Source of the DNA: Clostridium sp. AM34-11AC
GTDB taxonomy: Bacteria > Bacillota > Clostridia > Lachnospirales > Lachnospiraceae
DNA length: 26,521 nucleotides
Assembly: GCF_003435375.1 (NCBI RefSeq)
Contig: NZ_QWGL01000031.1
Coordinates: 4,197-30,717, forward strand
Reading direction: 5' to 3'
Shown: positions 15,144 to 21,491 of the stretch, in pieces
How the letters are laid out: each line of letters opens with the position of its first letter
How positions within the stretch are numbered: position 1 is the stretch's first letter
Notes under the pieces: generated by a model
What the model was told of the DNA's origin: nothing
Seen by the model: only the letters and a program-made list of their open reading frames with translations
Database searches by the model: none
Translations under genes and position numbers: made by a program

Positions 15144-15734
15144 TTGGAGACAGTACAAGGATATGTGATTTTGAAAGCTGCCACCTTTGAAACTGGACAC
15201 GGCTTTGCGCTTGGGCATAATCCGGGAGCGCCGAGCCCCTTTGTGACCTGGCAGTTTACCGAGGGGGAAAACGGCCATCGGGATTACTACTGGGGCCGCT
15301 ATGGAAACAGCCAGGCATGGGCGCAGCGGGATTTTGACCGCCGGGTGGACGATTATCAGCAGCTTTACCATGCGGCGGTCAAGCATACCGAGCTGGGACC
15401 GGAAGGCGTTTACCGCTATTATTCCACCCAGCGGCCCGTGGACATAGGAACTTACCCGAAGCCGCCGGATAACCAGCCTCTTTCCATTGTCAACTACGAC
15501 GATGACAGGCGGCGTCCTGTGGCAGACGGCAGGCTGATGGCATGGGGCGAACTGACCTACACAAAGCCGCTGACCGAAAAGCAAATGGAGGATTATGAAC
15601 TGAAACCAGCACCGGGCAATCCTGACCGGGTGCGCTCATCCATTACCGCCCGGCTCAAAGAAGGAACCAGAGGGCAGGAACCCCCGAAGGAGCCCGGCCA
15701 GAAGCGGAGCCATAAAAACCATGAGGAACGATAA
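15144..15734 (+). CDS. Conserved ICE protein of unknown function (LPD/YodL-like)
   Basis: A 196-residue protein. AAAGGAGGG (15130-15138) selects TTG 15144; the ATG at 15111 lies inside palindrome 12. The opening ETVQGYVILKAATFETGHGF and FVTWQFTEGENGHRDYYWGRY form a compact domain of about 70 residues seen, from memory, in large polyvalent proteins of mobile elements. A helical DFDRRVDDYQQLYH segment follows, and a basic tail closes it. No function can be assigned. It is in a run of genes leading to mobC, with only 12 bases to the next gene. Confidence 0.65.
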   Translation: METVQGYVILKAATFETGHGFALGHNPGAPSPFVTWQFTEGENGHRDYYWGRYGNSQAWAQRDFDRRVDDYQQLYHAAVKHTELGPEGVYRYYSTQRPVDIGTYPKPPDNQPLSIVNYDDDRRRPVADGRLMAWGELTYTKPLTEKQMEDYELKPAPGNPDRVRSSITARLKEGTRGQEPPKEPGQKRSHKNHEER

Positions 15735-15746
15735 AGGAGGATCGCC

Positions 15747-15929
15747 ATGCACGAAAAAGACAACTATCTGAAAACCGCCGAGCTCTCCACGGAGCAGAAC
15801 TGCAACATGATTGACGGCGTACCCAACAACACGCCCATCCAACCCACGCCCCCGGAGCTGGACGCAAAACCGCTGGATAAGGTAAAGGAACCCAAAAAGC
15901 GCCGGAAAGGCCGGGAGCTGGAACGATGA
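15747..15929 (+). CDS. Small protein with DUF4316-like motif
   Basis: A 60-residue hydrophilic protein from ATG 15747 behind AAAGGAGG. The segment NYLKTAELSTEQNCNMIDGVPNN recalls the end of DUF4316 proteins found before mobC in related ICEs; the rest is Pro-rich and ends in a basic KKRRKGRELER. It could be a shortened form of that family. Its stop overlaps the mobC start (ATGATG), implying coupled expression with the relaxosome. Confidence 0.6.
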   Translation: MHEKDNYLKTAELSTEQNCNMIDGVPNNTPIQPTPPELDAKPLDKVKEPKKRRKGRELER

Positions 15930-16270
15930 TGGAGAACCGCAAGCGGAATGTCCATCTGCACGTCATGGTAACGCCGGACGAGCTGGCAGCCATCCATGAA
16001 CGGATGGTCGAGGCGGGCATTTCCAACGCCGGGGCCTATGTGCGAAAAATGGCTCTGAACGGGTATATCCTGCACATCGACCTTGCGCCCGTAAAAGAAT
16101 TGATCTCTCTGCAACGGCGCTGTTCCAACAATCTCAATCAGGTCGCCGTACACGCACACACCTATGGCGTGTACCCGGAGGAAATCGACGGATTGAAGCG
16201 GGACTATGAAAAGCTGTGGGGCGAGGTGTCAAAAGTGCTGCGGGAGCTTTCCGAGCTGGTGGCAAAGTAA
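15926..16270 (+). CDS. mobC: MobC-family relaxosome accessory protein
   Basis: A 114-residue protein starting at ATG 15926 (ATG 15929 is possible). VHLHVMVTPDELAAIHERMVEAGISNAGAYVRKMALNGYI is the ribbon-helix-helix-like DNA-binding part; LQRRCSNNLNQVAVHAHTYGVYPEEI is the MobC signature. MobC proteins bind near oriT and help the relaxase open the strands (established). The gene is closed by a strong terminator; the relaxase lies 1.4 kb downstream, separated by the VapD-like cassette and a membrane protein gene. Confidence 0.88.
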   Translation: MMENRKRNVHLHVMVTPDELAAIHERMVEAGISNAGAYVRKMALNGYILHIDLAPVKELISLQRRCSNNLNQVAVHAHTYGVYPEEIDGLKRDYEKLWGEVSKVLRELSELVAK

Positions 16271-16275
16271 GACGA

Positions 16276-16321
16276 GGGCGGCAGGCTTCCGTTGTGGGGC
16301 TTGCCGCCCTGCTCTTTTTTT
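16276..16321 (+). terminator. Rho-independent terminator after mobC
   Basis: GGGCGGCA pairs with TGCCGCCC across a loop of about 16 bases, followed by CTCTTTTTTT. It ends the long transfer transcript before the VapD-like cassette. Confidence 0.85.
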
Positions 16322-16325
16322 ACCA

Positions 16326-16348
16326 CTTCGGGCCAGCATGACCCGAAG
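16326..16348. repeat. Dispersed palindrome copy 13 (A/C, centre GCA)
   Basis: CTTCGGGCCA, GCA, TGACCCGAAG, directly after the mobC terminator and before the promoter of the VapD-like cassette. Confidence 0.95.
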
Positions 16349-16369
16349 CCCGTCATAAAAAATTCAGAT

Positions 16370-16406
16370 TTTCAAGATTGTAGAACCAGCTCTATAATGA
16401 TATAAT
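16370..16406 (+). promoter_or_regulatory. Sigma-A type promoter region of the VapD-like cassette
   Basis: Two perfect TATAAT boxes lie at 16393-16398 and 16401-16406. TTTCAA at 16370 and TTGTAG at 16378 each sit 17 bases upstream of one of them. The start codon follows 25 bases after the second box. Confidence 0.75.
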
Positions 16407-16430
16407 AATTCAAGAAGGGAGGCTGATACC

Positions 16431-16769
16431 ATGCTGAAAATGGTTATTCGCATGAATGATGATAAAATCACAGCCGAAAATAAGTACCGGCTGGATGGCA
16501 TTTACAACACAATCAATCATACATTCCAAACCGTGGGCCTTCCCCGTATGGAGGATGGTTCCGGCGCTTTGGTATTCCGTGACTGCGGCAGAGCGAGGGA
16601 TTTTAGTCTGTTCGGCCGGATCGTCAATACCTTGAAGCGGCAGACATGGTTCATGGATAATGTTTCTGTGTGGCGTCTTTGTGACAGTGACGATTCTGAC
16701 AGTCCAGATGATTTCAATGAAGAAGATCTGTTGACCCACTATCAGGAAAAAACAGCAATGAGGGCTTGA
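16431..16769 (+). CDS. Partner (antitoxin-like) gene upstream of VapD-like gene
   Basis: A 112-residue protein from ATG 16431 behind AGGGAGG (16416-16422). It contains ENKYRLDGIYNTINHTF, GALVFRDCGRARDFSLFGRIVNTLK and a strongly acidic end (CDSDDSDSPDDFNEEDLLTHY). It stands three bases before the VapD-like gene under one promoter, an arrangement typical of antitoxin-toxin pairs. From memory the same pair occurs in other gut Firmicutes. The antitoxin role is inferred from position and acidity only. GC content is below that of the neighbouring transfer genes. Confidence 0.65.
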   Translation: MLKMVIRMNDDKITAENKYRLDGIYNTINHTFQTVGLPRMEDGSGALVFRDCGRARDFSLFGRIVNTLKRQTWFMDNVSVWRLCDSDDSDSPDDFNEEDLLTHYQEKTAMRA

Positions 16770-16772
16770 GTT

Positions 16773-17141
16773 TTGGAGAGAAAATATTTCAAAGCCTTAA
16801 ATTTTGATCTGGACACCCATCAATTAAAAGAGCATTACCCCGGAGCCAATTACCGGCAGGCGTATGACGACTTGCGCCGGTTCTTCAAACGGCATCGTTT
16901 TTCTCACCGTCAAGGCTCCGGCTACATATCGGATGATAAGCTGGCAACTGCTGATATATACGACTTGATGGATGAATTAAGCAGACAGTTTCCGTGGATT
17001 GGAATATGCGTGAATAAAATTGATGTGACCAACGTGGGACGGCAGCACGATTTGACAGAGCTCTTGAAACCAGCAGAGGATATTGTTATCGACACTTCGC
17101 TGCTGACAGTTCCCGATTGCCCGCAGCAGGAAACAGAATAG
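16773..17141 (+). CDS. vapD: VapD-like endoribonuclease/toxin
   Basis: A 122-residue protein starting at TTG 16773. KALNFDLDTHQLKEHYP, AYDDLRRFFKRHRFSHRQGSGYIS and DKLATADIYDLMDELSRQFPWIGICVNKIDVTNV follow the VapD pattern: a ferredoxin-like fold related to Cas2, with an early Asp (NFDLDT) and the QGS(V/G)Y motif. VapD proteins of Haemophilus and Helicobacter are RNases paired with an antitoxin (established). Here it could stabilise the ICE in the host or act in other conflict roles. The gene ends in a terminator and the whole pair is bracketed by palindromes 13 and 14. Confidence 0.8.
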   Translation: MERKYFKALNFDLDTHQLKEHYPGANYRQAYDDLRRFFKRHRFSHRQGSGYISDDKLATADIYDLMDELSRQFPWIGICVNKIDVTNVGRQHDLTELLKPAEDIVIDTSLLTVPDCPQQETE

Positions 17142-17152
17142 CAGAAATTTGG

Positions 17153-17179
17153 CAGGACATGAATGTGTCCTGCTTTTTC
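17153..17179 (+). terminator. Rho-independent terminator of the VapD-like cassette
   Basis: GCAGGACA (17153-17160) pairs with TGTCCTGC (17167-17174), then five T. Together with the promoter at 16370-16406 it makes the pair an independent transcription unit. Confidence 0.85.
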
Positions 17180-17183
17180 TGTT

Positions 17184-17206
17184 TTCGGGCCATCATGGCC
17201 CGAAGG
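17184..17206. repeat. Dispersed palindrome copy 14 (A/A with T at position 1, centre TCA)
   Basis: TTTCGGGCCA, TCA, TGGCCCGAAG directly after the terminator of the VapD-like cassette. Its centre is the reverse complement of copy 3. Confidence 0.93.
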
Positions 17207-17221
17207 TTTGGGACAGGATTC

Positions 17222-17267
17222 ACTAATCTTTCGCAACATTTATGTCCCCGGGCAGGCATGATAAAAT
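17222..17267 (+). promoter_or_regulatory. Promoter/operator block shared with the recombinase gene
   Basis: ACTAATC, CGCAACATT and TGTCC blocks precede a TAAAAT box (17262-17267). The 46 bases match 22491-22536, upstream of the serine recombinase, at 31 of 46 positions without gaps. A weak TTTATG lies 17 bases before the -10. Confidence 0.65.
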
Positions 17268-17302
17268 AGAGGTAGGAAGGATAGATAAAGGAGGTTTTGG
17301 AG

Positions 17303-17593
17303 ATGAAGATACTGCTGAAAATATTGGTTGCTCCCTTTGCTTTAGCGTTGTCCCTTCTGGCGGCTCTGCTGGTATTCCTGTTTGATATTTGTGCCGTCCT
17401 GCTGACGATTGCCTCTGTGATTCTGGTGGTGCTGGGTGTCGCTCTCTTTTTCACGCCGACGCCCATAGGCGGGATTGTATTTCTGTTTCTCGCTTTCCTT
17501 CTTTCGCCGTATGGACTGCAAGCGGCGGCGGGCTCCCTTCTTTGGGCGCTGGACGGAGGCAAATCCGCTCTGTACCGGTTTCTGGCAAGTTAA
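17303..17593 (+). CDS. CD1845-like small membrane protein
   Basis: A 96-residue protein; AAAGGAGG (17288-17295) favours ATG 17303 over the in-frame TTG 17297. Two or three hydrophobic segments cover most of the chain (about 6-28, 30-52 and 55-75), with FFTPTPIGGIVFLFLAFLLSPYGL in the middle. This is the CD1845-type family that stands before the relaxase in Clostridia ICEs. Function is unknown; a membrane partner of the mating apparatus is plausible. Confidence 0.8.
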   Translation: MKILLKILVAPFALALSLLAALLVFLFDICAVLLTIASVILVVLGVALFFTPTPIGGIVFLFLAFLLSPYGLQAAAGSLLWALDGGKSALYRFLAS

Positions 17594-17597
17594 ACAG

Positions 17598-17620
17598 CCT
17601 CGGGCCATGTTGGCCCGAAG
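17598..17620. repeat. Dispersed palindrome copy 15 (B/A, centre TGT)
   Basis: CCTCGGGCCA, TGT, TGGCCCGAAG, 4 bases after the preceding stop codon. Confidence 0.95.
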
Positions 17621-17623
17621 TCG

Positions 17624-17649
17624 GGGCGGTCTGGATGGGCCGCCCTTTT
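17624..17649 (+). terminator. Possible weak terminator/attenuator before the relaxase
   Basis: GGGCGG (17624-17629) pairs with CCGCCC (17640-17645), followed by TTTT. The short T-run suggests partial termination, which would lower relaxase expression. Confidence 0.5.
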
Positions 17650-17672
17650 CTCATGGAAAGGAGGGATGATTT

Positions 17673-19088
17673 CTGGCTACCACAACTTTGTTGCAGCGCC
17701 ATGCGGGCGAAGGCGAAACGATTGCCGAGGCAATCCGGGATTGTCTGGACTATGGCAAGGACCCGGAGAAAACAGAAAGAGGAAAGTATATCTCCGCTTA
17801 TGAATGTGATCCGGCCACCGTGGCGGACGAGTTCCTTTTGGCAAAAGCCAGCTATGCCGCTATGACGGGCCGGGAACAGAAAAAAGAAAATGATGTGCTG
17901 TGCTATCAGATACGACAATCCTTCTATCCGGGCGAGATCACCCCGAAGGAGGCGAACCGTATCGGCTATGAGCTGGCTATGCGCTGGACAAAGGGGCGGC
18001 ACGCTTTTATCGTTACCACGCACACCGATAAGCAGCACATCCATTGTCACATTTATTACAACTCCACCACCCTTGACTGCACCCGGAAATTCCGAAACTT
18101 TTGGGGCTCCAGCTTCGCCCTCCGGCGGCTCTCTGACAGGCTGTGCCTTGAAAACGGGCTGTCCATTGTAGAGAACCCGAAGCCCCGGAGCAAGGGCAAG
18201 TATCGGAATTATGGAGAATGGCAGAAAGAACGAAAAGGGCCGCTTTCCTATCAGGACAGACTGCGCCTTGCCATTGATACTGCGCTGGCGGAACGCCCCG
18301 CTGATCTGGACGAATTTCTCAATCTGATGAAGCGGGCCGGATATGAGGTCAAGACGGTTCGGGGCGGCGGTATCAGTTTCCGGCTGACCGGGCAGGGACA
18401 GGAACGCTTTACCCGTCTGCGGGCTTCCACGCTGGGAGACGGCTACGACTTGCAAGATGTTCTGTCTGCCATTGAGGGCAAAGAAAAACGCCCCGGGCGC
18501 TCGGAACGGAAAATCAGTCTGGCGGTGGATATTCAAGCAAAGCTGGCTGCCGGTAAGGGGCCTGGATATGAACGCTGGGCGAAGGTATTTAACATTAAGC
18601 AGATGGCCGCCGCTCTTGCCTATATACAGGACAATAACCTGACCGATTATGAGCAGTTGGCGCAGAAAGCCACCGAGGCGGCAGACCGTTTCCATGCTAT
18701 TTCCGAGCAGGTCAAGCAGACGGAACAGGCTATGAAAACCAATGCCGGGCTAAAGGCTGCAACGGTTCAGTATGCCAAAACCCGCCCAGTCTTTGAGCAG
18801 TATAAGGCGACGAAGTACAGCAGGAAATTCCTTGCGGAGCATGAGGCCGACCTTGAACTGTACCGGGTTGCACAAGCGGAAATGCGCTCTCTGCTGGGCG
18901 GGGCAAAGCTCCCCAAAATGGATGTGCTGAAGGAAGAAGGCCGTAAGCTCACAGCAAAGAAAAAACAGCTCTATGGAGAATACCAGAAGGCACGACGGGA
19001 TATGCAGGAGATCGTCACAATCAAGGCGAACATTGACACTCTGATGGGCTACACCGAGCCGGGAAGAAAGCAGGAAAAGGAGCGTTAA
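17673..19088 (+). CDS. Relaxase (MobA/MOBP-like mobilisation nuclease), apparent CTG start
   Basis: About 471 residues. AAAGGAGGG (17657-17665) sits seven bases before CTG 17673, which gives (M)ATTTLLQRHAGEG; the TTG at 17688 would remove conserved residues and is too far from the RBS. The N-terminal domain carries the metal-binding HTDKQHIHCH motif at about 117-126, the three-His motif of relaxases, preceded by FYPGEITPKEANRIGYELAMRW. The C-terminal half is a charged coiled coil. The enzyme cuts one strand at oriT and stays bound to the 5' end for transfer (established for the family). Palindrome 16 and two hairpins follow it. Confidence 0.9.
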   Translation: MATTTLLQRHAGEGETIAEAIRDCLDYGKDPEKTERGKYISAYECDPATVADEFLLAKASYAAMTGREQKKENDVLCYQIRQSFYPGEITPKEANRIGYELAMRWTKGRHAFIVTTHTDKQHIHCHIYYNSTTLDCTRKFRNFWGSSFALRRLSDRLCLENGLSIVENPKPRSKGKYRNYGEWQKERKGPLSYQDRLRLAIDTALAERPADLDEFLNLMKRAGYEVKTVRGGGISFRLTGQGQERFTRLRASTLGDGYDLQDVLSAIEGKEKRPGRSERKISLAVDIQAKLAAGKGPGYERWAKVFNIKQMAAALAYIQDNNLTDYEQLAQKATEAADRFHAISEQVKQTEQAMKTNAGLKAATVQYAKTRPVFEQYKATKYSRKFLAEHEADLELYRVAQAEMRSLLGGAKLPKMDVLKEEGRKLTAKKKQLYGEYQKARRDMQEIVTIKANIDTLMGYTEPGRKQEKER

Positions 19089-19122
19089 GGTTATGAAAAT
19101 AAGGAGCAAAGCGACGCTGACA

Positions 19123-19145
19123 CTTCGGGCCATGTTGGCCCGAAG
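19123..19145. repeat. Dispersed palindrome copy 16 (A/A, centre TGT)
   Basis: CTTCGGGCCA, TGT, TGGCCCGAAG, 34 bases after the relaxase stop, immediately before two further hairpins. Confidence 0.95.
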
Positions 19146-19153
19146 ATATGGGT

Positions 19154-19211
19154 TTGGGGCGAGCCCCAACAAGCAGCCTTTGTGCCACTTGTGGCCACAG
19201 AGGCATTGCTT
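19154..19211. other. Paired hairpins downstream of the relaxase (oriT candidate)
   Basis: A first hairpin, TTGGGGC (19154-19160) with GCCCCAA (19163-19169), is followed by a long one at 19171-19211: AAGCA with TGCTT, GCCTTTGTG with CACAGAGGC and CCAC with GTGG, an 18-bp stem with two small bulges and a two-base loop. It contains the perfect palindrome TGTGGCCACA (19190-19199). Hairpins next to the relaxase gene at the edge of an AT-rich region are typical of transfer origins, but no nick site is proven. Confidence 0.45.
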
Positions 19212-19539
19212 GCCATTTAGCTATTTAGCAATATACTGCAAAAAAGATTATTGAGTTTATACAACATCTATTGTTTTACGCAATACCTCCTTAAAATATC
19301 TATATTAAGAAAATTCGCCACAAATTTTCGGTGATTTATCAATCGCTTTTCGAGTTTTTATATGTTTATGCAAAAAGAATGATATTTTTTTTATATCAAC
19401 AAGTTCTCTTTCTTTTTATCGTTTTAACTCAAACATCAAAACACAAAACTTGAATACCCGGTTTTTATATCAGAAAAATATACGATATATGTTGATAATT
19501 AACAATTTATTAAGTTTTATTTACCATTTTTAGATTATA
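19212..19539. other. AT-rich non-coding stretch
   Basis: About 330 bases of very AT-rich DNA with no supported gene. Composition changes sharply here from the GC-rich transfer genes. Runs of A and T and short dyads such as GTTGATAATTAAC are present; I see no iterons. It marks the left edge of the AT-rich cargo. Confidence 0.6.
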
Positions 19540-19568
19540 TTGCATATATAGGGATTCTGTGGTATACT
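19540..19568 (+). promoter_or_regulatory. Promoter of the secreted-protein cargo operon
   Basis: TTGCAT at 19540-19545 and TATACT at 19563-19568 are 17 bases apart, a good sigma-A promoter. Confidence 0.75.
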
Positions 19569-19617
19569 ACAGTTAGTTATAAAAAGCTCATAACCGATTA
19601 GTAAAGGGAGGGATACC

Positions 19618-19653
19618 ATTGGGGCTATAGAGGAGGAGAATTTGAGAGAATAG
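19618..19653 (+). CDS. Possible 11-codon leader peptide (ATT start)
   Basis: GGGAGGG (19606-19612) is followed after five bases by ATT and the codons for GAIEEENLRE, ending in TAG. The TAG shares a base with GTG 19653 of the next tiny frame. Speculative, but the strong ribosome binding site is otherwise unused. Confidence 0.25.
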   Translation: MGAIEEENLRE

Positions 19654-19664
19654 TGCCTTACATA

Positions 19665-19727
19665 ATGGTGGGCGCTAAAAAATCTGAGTTTGTTACTATG
19701 GTAAAGTCTCAAGGAGGTCATTTATGA
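19665..19727 (+). CDS. Tiny ORF coupled to the secreted protein
   Basis: ATG 19665 (or GTG 19653) opens a frame of 20 (24) residues, MVGAKKSEFV then TMVKSQGGHL, whose TGA overlaps the ATG of the secreted protein (ATGA). The ribosome binding site of the downstream gene lies inside it. The overlap suggests a leader or regulatory peptide; no ribosome binding site is obvious for it. Confidence 0.3.
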   Translation: MVGAKKSEFVTMVKSQGGHL

Positions 19728-20260
19728 AGAAAGGTTTGAAAAAGGCATTGGGTCTGTTGGTAGCGCTGAGTCTCATGGTAGTTGGTAGCGCATTTAGTGC
19801 TCTTGCTGCTGATTCTCCAGAACAGAGACAAACATTCAGTGTCGATCTGAATAATTTTGACGAAAGCCAGCCCTATTCGGAAACATTACATTTCGAGAAG
19901 GACGGTCAGCCGGTAACAGTGACACTTAGCTATACGCCTCCTTTAACTCGTGATCCTGCTACTGAAGGAACGTGGAAATCGGATGCATTTTGGGGTGTCG
20001 CAGGTATGGATTACAGATTTGACTTATCAAAGAGTGGTAGCCAGTGGAAAATTTCTAATGCACGTGATTTAAATACCTACTGTGTTGGCGGAACGGTTGA
20101 AGATGAAAGTTTAGCCATTGGCCGTGCAACATCTACCTCAAGCAAAGCGGCCGAAGTGACTGGCTCTATGAGAGCAAATGTAGTCGGCGGAGTAGGAACA
20201 CTTTCTTTCGCTTTAAGAACGGAAGTTTTTAATGGAGAAGTTTCTACCGTATTAAATTAA
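19724..20260 (+). CDS. Secreted protein of unknown function (cargo)
   Basis: A 178-residue protein from ATG 19724 behind AAGGAGGT. Residues 1-28 are a clear signal peptide (KKGLKKALGLLVALSLMVVG, cleavage after ALA). The mature part has alternating polar and aromatic residues (VTVTLSYTPPLT, WKSDAFWGVAGMDYRFDLSKSG) and looks like a beta-sandwich. I do not recognise the family. It is AT-richer than the transfer genes, has its own promoter, and is followed by a single-span membrane peptide, so it is probably accessory cargo acting at the cell surface. Confidence 0.7.
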   Translation: MKKGLKKALGLLVALSLMVVGSAFSALAADSPEQRQTFSVDLNNFDESQPYSETLHFEKDGQPVTVTLSYTPPLTRDPATEGTWKSDAFWGVAGMDYRFDLSKSGSQWKISNARDLNTYCVGGTVEDESLAIGRATSTSSKAAEVTGSMRANVVGGVGTLSFALRTEVFNGEVSTVLN

Positions 20261-20305
20261 GAATAATATAAGTAGAGTCCTATTCAAAAAGGTGTTGATG
20301 TAAAT

Positions 20306-20425
20306 ATGTCGGCAATGTCTATATTTTTTCTAGTTGTATGCTCCGTCCTTGGACTTGGTGTTTTATACTGTATAGCTCGAATTATAGGATGGCTATTCAA
20401 TCAGATAAAAAATAATGCTGATTAA
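20306..20425 (+). CDS. 39-residue single-span membrane peptide
   Basis: ATG 20306 follows AAAAAGGTG (20286-20293). The product MSAMSIFFLVVCSVLGLGVL continues as YCIARIIGWLFNQIKNNAD: one hydrophobic helix (about 5-25) and a basic, amphipathic tail. It lies 46 bases downstream of the secreted protein and probably shares its transcript. Size and layout recall small membrane toxins or regulatory peptides, which cannot be told apart from sequence alone. Confidence 0.5.
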   Translation: MSAMSIFFLVVCSVLGLGVLYCIARIIGWLFNQIKNNAD

Positions 20426-20443
20426 GTGAAAGCAATTATACAA

Positions 20444-20554
20444 TTTAAAAGGGTTGTTGCAAAGAGAAAAGTAATGTTCTGTATATGGTAGATTTAATAA
20501 TTGACATATACTATATATAGTAAATTGAGTCTGTTTTGTAACAACCTTTTTAAA
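20444..20554. repeat. MITE-like inverted repeat with central palindrome
   Basis: Arms 20444-20463 and 20535-20554 match at 18 of 20 positions (the core reads GGGTTGTTGCAAA, similar to IS6-family ends). The 71-base interior is AT-rich and holds TTGACA (20501-20506) and the perfect 14-bp palindrome TACTATATATAGTA (20509-20522). It may be a miniature transposable element or a long-stem transcript end; the palindrome looks like an operator. Confidence 0.55.
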
Positions 20555-20577
20555 AGAAAATTTTTAGTAACAATTAG

Positions 20578-20627
20578 ATAGAGTAGAGGTACGTTAACCA
20601 TTAACATATCCTCTACTCTATTTTTTT
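20578..20627. terminator. Strong terminator after the cargo genes
   Basis: ATAGAGTAGAGG (20578-20589) pairs perfectly with CCTCTACTCTAT (20610-20621), followed by a run of seven T. Confidence 0.9.
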
Positions 20628-20775
20628 ATTTTTGCCTCCTATCTACGACAAATTTTGCAAAAAATACATTATATGATAATAAAAGAACTACGAGATTTTT
20701 ACGCGGAGGTTGCTAATAACATGAGTTAGATTATTGAGAAAAAATAGATGAAGCAACGCCCCTTTTGCTTTACCT
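20628..20775. other. Non-coding AT-rich spacer
   Basis: Part of the 640-base stretch (20426-21068) without a gene. It includes GCGGAGG followed by an ATG AGT TAG mini-frame near 20730, too short to support. The rest of the stretch is covered by the MITE-like repeat, three terminators and the sigma-gene leader. Confidence 0.5.
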
Positions 20776-20804
20776 CCTCCTAGATGGGAGGAGTTTTATT
20801 CCAA
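20776..20804 (+). terminator. Terminator-like hairpin
   Basis: CTCCTCC pairs with GGAGGAG around TAGATG, followed by TTTTATT. Confidence 0.6.
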
Positions 20805-20820
20805 TTTAAACTTTTTTAAG

Positions 20821-20855
20821 GCTCAAACAAGCTGTTATTTGTTTGAGCTTTTTTT
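20821..20855 (+). terminator. Rho-independent terminator
   Basis: GCTCAAACAA (20821-20830) pairs perfectly with TTGTTTGAGC (20839-20848), followed by seven T. It insulates the sigma-like gene from the cargo. Confidence 0.9.
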
Positions 20856-21018
20856 ATGTTCGACACCTTATTTCAGGATTTGCTATCGAAACAGAGCCAG
20901 TCTTGAGATAAGCTGTCGAGGCTTTTTTAGAACGAGTAGCCATCTTTACTATTTTATAGATTTTTCACTGTTATTTTTTGAAAATTTCAGAAATTTCAGC
21001 CTACATATACGCTCCCCG

Positions 21019-21062
21019 CCGCTTCTGTTTTGTTGTCCATCCATCACAAAACAAAGCGGAGG
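21019..21062 (+). promoter_or_regulatory. RBS-masking hairpin before the sigma-like gene
   Basis: CCGCTT-C-TGTTTTGT (21019-21033) pairs with ACAAAACA-AAGCGG (21046-21059). The last two G of the stem belong to GGAGG (21058-21062), the ribosome binding site of the next gene, so the stem could limit its translation. Confidence 0.55.
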
Positions 21063-21068
21063 TTCAAT

Positions 21069-21491
21069 ATGGCTATTATAAATTTACGGGACTATTACCC
21101 TTTTTATACGTCAGACTACTTTATGGAAGTACCAGAAGATGTTGTTGAAATGTTCAAGGAGTTTGACCGGAAGGAAGCCGCTTACCGTCTGCGTACATAC
21201 CGGCACAAAGCCTATTACTCCCTGGATCGGAATGATGGAATTGAGCATGAGGCGCTTTTCGTTGCGTTCTCTCCCTATGAACTGTATGAGCGTAAAGTGA
21301 CGATACAAGAACTCTATACCGCCATCTCACGACTGCCCGACAAACAGGCAAAGCGCATTTACGCTCATTTCATTCTCGGCTTGACGAAACAAGACATTGC
21401 CCGGGCCGAGGGTGTGGATGAAAAGGTCGTGCGGCTCGCCATTGAGCGCGGCCTTCGGAACTTGGAAAAAATTTTAAAAAAATTTTTATAA
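21069..21491 (+). CDS. Sigma-70-like/HTH regulatory protein of the ICE
   Basis: A 140-residue protein from ATG 21069 behind GCGGAGG. The C-terminal LYTAISRLPDKQAKRIYAHF, LGLTKQDIARAEGVDEKVVR and RGLRNLEKIL match region 4 of sigma factors, a helix-turn-helix binding -35 elements; the N-terminus lacks a clear region 2. Similar small sigma-like proteins (Orf7-type of Tn916) sit before the recombinase module in ICEs and activate excision or transfer genes. Regulation through the upstream hairpin is possible. Confidence 0.8.
   Translation: MAIINLRDYYPFYTSDYFMEVPEDVVEMFKEFDRKEAAYRLRTYRHKAYYSLDRNDGIEHEALFVAFSPYELYERKVTIQELYTAISRLPDKQAKRIYAHFILGLTKQDIARAEGVDEKVVRLAIERGLRNLEKILKKFL

Noticed and set aside
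2416..15146. ATG start codons located inside the palindromes (for example 2416, 7652, 8114, 15111)
   Set aside because: They only extend frames through the repeat; the real ribosome binding sites lie downstream of the palindrome and point to later starts.
17451..18695. Minus-strand open frame of 414 codons
   Set aside because: It is antisense to the relaxase, whose three-His motif is clear on the + strand; the frame is a GC-driven shadow.
19129..19254. 40-codon frame starting in palindrome 16 and crossing the two hairpins
   Set aside because: No ribosome binding site and its sequence is fully accounted for by the palindrome and the inverted repeats.
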